Below are positions 60,382-64,000 of a DNA stretch of 64,000 nt, piece by piece. A model generated the notes under the pieces. It had not been told where the DNA came from, ran no database searches, and saw only the letters and a list, made by a program, of their open reading frames with translations. How positions within the stretch are numbered: the first letter of the stretch is position 1; each line of letters opens with the position of its first letter. The DNA comes from Mycobacterium marinum (GTDB lineage: Bacteria > Actinomycetota > Actinomycetes > Mycobacteriales > Mycobacteriaceae): assembly GCF_003391395.1 (NCBI RefSeq), contig NZ_CP024190.1, positions 3,286,001 through 3,350,000 of the forward strand, written 5' to 3'. Both the position numbers and the translations under genes were made by a program.

Positions 60382-61550
60382 TGCGCGTCCGCCACCGGCG
60401 CCGGGTGGCGCTGCGTCTGGCCACAGTCCTGGTGACGATGGCTACCTTGGCCGCAGTATCCGGCTGCGGCTGGCGCGGTCTGAATTCGCTACCACTGCCG
60501 GGCACCGAGGGCAACGGGCCGGGTTCGTTTGTCATCCAGGCGCAGATGCCGGACGTCAACAACATCCAGCCGAACTCGAGGGTGCGGGTTGCCGACGTGA
60601 CGGTCGGCCATGTGGCAAGAATCGAGCGCCAGGGCTGGCACGCGCTGGTGACGATCCGGCTGGATGCCGGCGTCGCGCTGCCGGCCAACGCGACCGCCCG
60701 GATCGGGACCACCAGCCTGCTCGGCTCTTATCACATCGAGCTGGCTGCCCCGAAACATGATGCACCGCAAGGCAGGCTGCGCGAGGGATCGCTGATTCCG
60801 CTGTCCCGCGGCGGAGCCTACCCGAGCACCGAGCAGACCCTGGCGGCGCTGTCGCTGGTGCTCAACGGGGGCGGGTTGGGCCAAGTCCAAGACATCACCG
60901 AGGCATTGAGCACCGCATTCCGCGGGCGCGAGCACGATGTGCGCAGCCTGATCGCACAGCTGGATAGCTTCACCGCGACCCTCGACGACCAATCCGATGA
61001 CATCATCGAAGCCACTGAGAGCTTGAACCGGTTGGTGGGAAAGTTCGCCGAACAGCAGCCCGTCCTGGATCGGGCGCTGGCCACCATTCCGGACGCCCTA
61101 GCCGTGCTCAATGACGAGCGGGACAAGCTCGTTACGGCAGCCGACCAGCTCAGCAAGTTCAGCGCCCTGACCGCCGACTCGGTGAACAAGACCAAGGCCA
61201 ACCTGGTCAGCGAACTGCGGCAGCTCGGACCGGTTTTGGAATCGTTGGCCAACGCCGGACCCAGCCTGACCCGGTCGCTATCACTGCTGGCGACCTTTCC
61301 CTTTCCGAACGAAACGTTCCAGAACTTCCAGCGTGGTGATTACGCCAACTTGACGGCGATCGTCGACCTCACGCTGAGTCGAATAGACCAAGGGCTACTG
61401 ACCGGCACCCGCTGGGAATGCCACCTCACCGAACTCGAACTGCAGTGGGGACGCACCATCGGTCAGTTCCCGAGCCCGTGCACCGCCGGATACCGCGGAA
61501 ACCCAGGCAATCCACTCACCGTGCCGTACCACTGGGACCAGGGGCCCTAG
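60381..61550 (+). CDS. mce3E: Mce3E lipoprotein (LprM-type) of the Mce3 system
   Basis: The 389-residue subunit is the lipid-anchored member: signal region RRRVALRLATVLVTMATLAA with lipobox AAVSGC (Cys at about residue 29), followed by an MCE domain (IQAQMPDVNNIQPNSRVRVADVTVGHVARIERQGWHALVTIRLD...GTTSLLGSYHIELAAP) and the helical wall. Mce E subunits are usually lipoproteins, so the assignment to the fifth position is consistent. ATG 60381 overlaps the mce3D stop. Confidence 0.95.
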   Translation: MRVRHRRRVALRLATVLVTMATLAAVSGCGWRGLNSLPLPGTEGNGPGSFVIQAQMPDVNNIQPNSRVRVADVTVGHVARIERQGWHALVTIRLDAGVALPANATARIGTTSLLGSYHIELAAPKHDAPQGRLREGSLIPLSRGGAYPSTEQTLAALSLVLNGGGLGQVQDITEALSTAFRGREHDVRSLIAQLDSFTATLDDQSDDIIEATESLNRLVGKFAEQQPVLDRALATIPDALAVLNDERDKLVTAADQLSKFSALTADSVNKTKANLVSELRQLGPVLESLANAGPSLTRSLSLLATFPFPNETFQNFQRGDYANLTAIVDLTLSRIDQGLLTGTRWECHLTELELQWGRTIGQFPSPCTAGYRGNPGNPLTVPYHWDQGP

Positions 61551-63014
61551 ATGCATCTAGAGCGCCGCGTCATGATTCAGCTGACCATCTTCGCCGTAAT
61601 CGCGCTGAGCGTACTGGCGATCACGTTCCTGCACTTCGCCAAACTGCCGGCCATGCTCTTCGGCGTCGGCCGCTACACGGTGACAATGGAGCTGACGAAG
61701 TCCGGTGGGCTGTACAGCTCCGGCAATGTCACCTATCGCGGCTCCGAAGTGGGCCGGGTGGAGTCGGTGCAGCTGACCGACACCGGGGTCGTGGCCGTCC
61801 TGTCGCTGAAGTCGGGCATCGACATTCCGTCCGACCTCAAAGCCGAAGTGCATAGCCAAACCGCCATCGGCGAAACCTATGTCGAGTTATTGCCCCGCAA
61901 CGCCACCTCACCCCCGCTCAAGGACGGCGACGTGATCAGACTGGTCAACACCTCGGTTCCGCCCGACATCAACGCCCTGCTCAGCGCGGCCAACACCGCC
62001 CTGGGAGCCATCCCGCACGAGAACCTGCAAACCGTCATCAATGAGTCGTACACGGCCGTCGGCGGCCTCGGTCCCGAACTCTCCCGTCTGATCACGGGCA
62101 CCTCCAACCTGGCGATCGACGCGCGCAAGAACCTCGACCCGCTGATCGCACTGATCGACCAGACCCCGCCGGTGCTGGATTCACAAACCCATAGCTCGGA
62201 TGCGATAGCCGGATGGGCGTCGCACCTGGCCGCGGTCACCACCGAATTGCAGACCCACGACCAAGCCGTCGCCGCAACCATCGACAATGGCGGCCCAGCA
62301 TTGGACGAGGTGAACTCACTGCTCGAACGGGTGCAAACCACCTTGCCGATCCTGCTTGCCAACCTCGTCAGCGTCGGCCAGGTCGCGCTGGCCTACCAGA
62401 ACGACATCGAGCAGCTGCTGGTGGTGTTCCCGATGGCCATCAGCGCCGAACAAGCCGGAATCCTGGCCAACGTCAACACCAAACAGGCCTACCACGGCCA
62501 GTATCTGAGCTTTAACCTCAACCTCAACCTGCCACCGCCGTGCTCCACCGGATTCCTGCCAGCCCAGCAGCAGCGAGTCCCCACCTTCGAGGACTACCCG
62601 AACCGTCCGGCCGGCGACCTGTACTGCCGGGTGCCGCAGGATTCGCCGCTCAATGTGCGTGGGGCGCGCAATATCCCGTGCGAAACCGTTCCCGGCAAGC
62701 GTGCACCAACGGTGAAGTTGTGCGAGAGCAACGAACAGTACGCGCCGCTCAATGACGGCTACAACTGGAAGGGCGACCCCAACTCCACCCTTTCCGGCCA
62801 AGACATCCCACAACTCCCACCCGGCCCGCCGCCGCCTGCCGCCGCTGGGCCCGGGGAGGCTCCTCCGCCGCCCATCGCCGCCGCCGAGTACGACCCGGCC
62901 ACCGGCACCTACACGGGACCGGACGGCCGCCAGTACACCCGGTCCGACCTGGCCCAAACCGCTCCGAAAGACCAGACATGGCAATCGATGCTGTTGCCAC
63001 CACCGGTGCCCTGA
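61551..63014 (+). CDS. mce3F: Mce3F lipid-transport protein
   Basis: The 487-residue subunit has an anchor (MIQLTIFAVIALSVLAITFLHF), an MCE domain (YTVTMELTKSGGLYSSGNVTYRGSEVGRVESVQLTDTGVVAVLSL...SQTAIGETYVELLPR), a helical segment to about residue 330, and a C-terminal domain with a set of Cys (LPPPCSTGF, LYCRVPQ, NIPCETVPG, LCESNEQ), then a Pro-rich tail. It starts immediately after the mce3E stop. It is the last of the six Mce subunits. Confidence 0.95.
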   Translation: MHLERRVMIQLTIFAVIALSVLAITFLHFAKLPAMLFGVGRYTVTMELTKSGGLYSSGNVTYRGSEVGRVESVQLTDTGVVAVLSLKSGIDIPSDLKAEVHSQTAIGETYVELLPRNATSPPLKDGDVIRLVNTSVPPDINALLSAANTALGAIPHENLQTVINESYTAVGGLGPELSRLITGTSNLAIDARKNLDPLIALIDQTPPVLDSQTHSSDAIAGWASHLAAVTTELQTHDQAVAATIDNGGPALDEVNSLLERVQTTLPILLANLVSVGQVALAYQNDIEQLLVVFPMAISAEQAGILANVNTKQAYHGQYLSFNLNLNLPPPCSTGFLPAQQQRVPTFEDYPNRPAGDLYCRVPQDSPLNVRGARNIPCETVPGKRAPTVKLCESNEQYAPLNDGYNWKGDPNSTLSGQDIPQLPPGPPPPAAAGPGEAPPPPIAAAEYDPATGTYTGPDGRQYTRSDLAQTAPKDQTWQSMLLPPPVP

Positions 63015-63057
63015 AGCCAAGGGTGCACACGATCACCTCGATGGAACGGAGGGCCTC

Positions 63058-63621
63058 ATGAGCGTGGTGACCAGTCCCGGACCGCCCCCAGACGAAGCAC
63101 TCGAACACCGTTGCGCGGACTCCGCCGCCGAGAAGCACCGGTCCGCGCCGCTGCGCGCCACGCTCTTCGGCCTGGCCGTGGTTGTTGCATTGGCAGCGCC
63201 ACTGGGGTGGTTTGGATTTCGCGTTCATCTAGCCGGTCAGGCGCAAGCCCGACAGGGTCAAGCTCTGCGAGTCGCCAGGCAGGTTGCGCTGAACCTGACG
63301 ACCATCGACTGGCAACATGGCGATTCCGACGTGCACCGCATTCTGGACAGCGCGACGGGGGAGTTCTACGACGATTTCGCCGAACGCTCAAAGCCTTTCA
63401 TCGAGGTCCTGCGGCAGGCCAAGGCCACCACGGTGGGCACCGTAACCGAGGCCGGACTGGAGTCGGAGACAGCCGACACGGCCCAGGCGCTGGTGGCGGT
63501 TTCGGTGCAGACCTCAAATGGCGGTGAACCCGACCCGATGCCGCGAATATGGCGGATACGCATCACCCTCGAGAGGGTCGACGACGGATTCAAAGCCGCC
63601 AAGGTCGGATTCGTACCGTGA
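63058..63621 (+). CDS. Mce-associated membrane protein (Rv1972-type)
   Basis: From ATG 63058, behind a GGAGGG site, the 187-residue protein has a polar cytoplasmic N-terminus, one hydrophobic segment (LFGLAVVVALAAPLGWFGFRV) and an extracytoplasmic domain with LTTIDWQHGDSDVHRILDSATGEFYDDFAER, the pattern of mycobacterial Mce-associated (Mam) proteins. These probably stabilise the Mce complex. It lies 43 bases after mce3F and overlaps the next gene by GTGA. Confidence 0.88.
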   Translation: MSVVTSPGPPPDEALEHRCADSAAEKHRSAPLRATLFGLAVVVALAAPLGWFGFRVHLAGQAQARQGQALRVARQVALNLTTIDWQHGDSDVHRILDSATGEFYDDFAERSKPFIEVLRQAKATTVGTVTEAGLESETADTAQALVAVSVQTSNGGEPDPMPRIWRIRITLERVDDGFKAAKVGFVP

Positions 63622-64000
63622 CCGCCGTCAGCCGGCCCGGCGCGGGCGAGTGCGGCGACACCGACACCGCGGGCAGCGGCGAACCACCGGCGGTGGTGCG
63701 GCGTCGACTTCGCTGGTGGCCGGTGATCGCCTACGGCCTGCTGCCCGCCCTGGCGCTCCTGCTGGCAGGCGGAACCGGGTTTGCGAAGTGGCAGGATTGC
63801 GCCGTTCGCGATGCGGCACAGGCACGTGCGGAATCCGTCCAGGCCGCCACCGCGGGGACCATCGCGCTGCTGTCCTACCGGCCTGACACCGTGCGGAGTG
63901 ACATCGAGGCCGCACGAGCCAAATTGACCGGCGCATTCCTGAGCGACTACACATCGCTGACCCGCGATGTGGTCATCCCGGGGGCCAAACAGAAGGATAT
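63618..64000 (+). CDS. Mce-associated membrane protein (Rv1973-type), partial, cut by window end
   Basis: From GTG 63618 the visible 127 codons encode a polar N-terminus, a hydrophobic segment (WWPVIAYGLLPALALLLAGGTGFAKW) and the start of a Mam-type outer domain (ATAGTIALLSYRPDTVRSDIEAARAKLTGAFLSDYTSLTRDVVIPGAKQKD). The 'LLSYRPDTV..D...A...LTG.F..DY..L....V.PGA..K' pattern is that of mycobacterial Mce-associated proteins. It continues beyond position 64000. Confidence 0.88.
   Translation, partial: MTAVSRPGAGECGDTDTAGSGEPPAVVRRRLRWWPVIAYGLLPALALLLAGGTGFAKWQDCAVRDAAQARAESVQAATAGTIALLSYRPDTVRSDIEAARAKLTGAFLSDYTSLTRDVVIPGAKQKD

Overview
The window is high-GC actinobacterial DNA from a slow-growing Mycobacterium related to, but not in, the M. 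tuberculosis complex (M. kansasii / M. szulgai / M. marinum-like; the species is inference). The reasons are an mpt63 gene, an mce operon with yrbE and mce-associated genes, a two-domain Mce3R regulator, many FadD/FadE/EchA proteins, and gene order that follows M. tuberculosis Rv1924c-Rv1941 and then Rv1963c-Rv1973 with accessory genes set in between. I see no rRNA, tRNA, CRISPR array or replication origin.

Layout. (1) 1-3160 holds decayed insertion sequences: an IS1634-type transposase with an internal stop, a shredded ISL3-type fragment, and a fuller ISL3 element with both terminal repeats but a twice-frameshifted transposase. (2) 3340-5775 has two paralogous TetR genes, the second truncated, around the remains of a large ATPase/TPR regulator. 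(3) 6056-15906 carries a fadD31-like acyl ligase, a GNAT-GNAT-aminoglycoside-phosphotransferase fusion, exported proteins, mpt63, an arylsulfatase and a GAP-family membrane protein. (4) 15943-29135 is mostly single metabolic genes: a BASS-type transporter, a tandem ABM-domain membrane protein, an amidohydrolase, a 1-Cys peroxiredoxin behind a CsoR-like palindrome, an alpha-L-fucosidase, the Rv1927 and Rv1928c orthologues, a bacterial EXPERA-domain protein and two DJ-1/PfpI proteins. (5) 29297-32760 is an accessory insertion between the Rv1931c and tpx orthologues: an AtoE-type transporter, then a two-gene unit of a 131-residue unrecognised protein and a radical SAM protein with a SPASM-like tail, the best candidate here for an undescribed modification system. 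(6) 32848-44037 holds tpx, the fadE18-fadE17-echA13 operon and the divergent Rv1936-Rv1941 (mel2) operon. (7) 44056-46162 has a YoaK-type membrane protein, a small winged-helix regulator, and a guanidine-III riboswitch in front of a Gdx guanidinium exporter. (8) 46489-64000 has mce3R, an inserted lipid-type cassette (SCP2-like protein, aldehyde dehydrogenase, LuxR regulator, P450, SnoaL-like protein, ferredoxin), then yrbE3A-yrbE3B-mce3A-F and two mce-associated genes, the last cut by the window end.

How it fits together. The mel2/echA13 divergent promoter, the yrbE3A promoter and the mce3R/SCP2 intergenic region share a pair of non-palindromic boxes (a 15-mer and an 18-mer) about 60 bp apart. 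The pair is nearly identical in the first two regions and degenerate but similarly spaced in the third. Together with the published role of Mce3R as repressor of mce3 and the Rv1933c-Rv1941 genes, this suggests that lipid import (Mce3), beta-oxidation-type enzymes (FadE17/18, EchA13), the mel2 oxidoreductases and probably the inserted SCP2/ALDH cassette form one local regulon.
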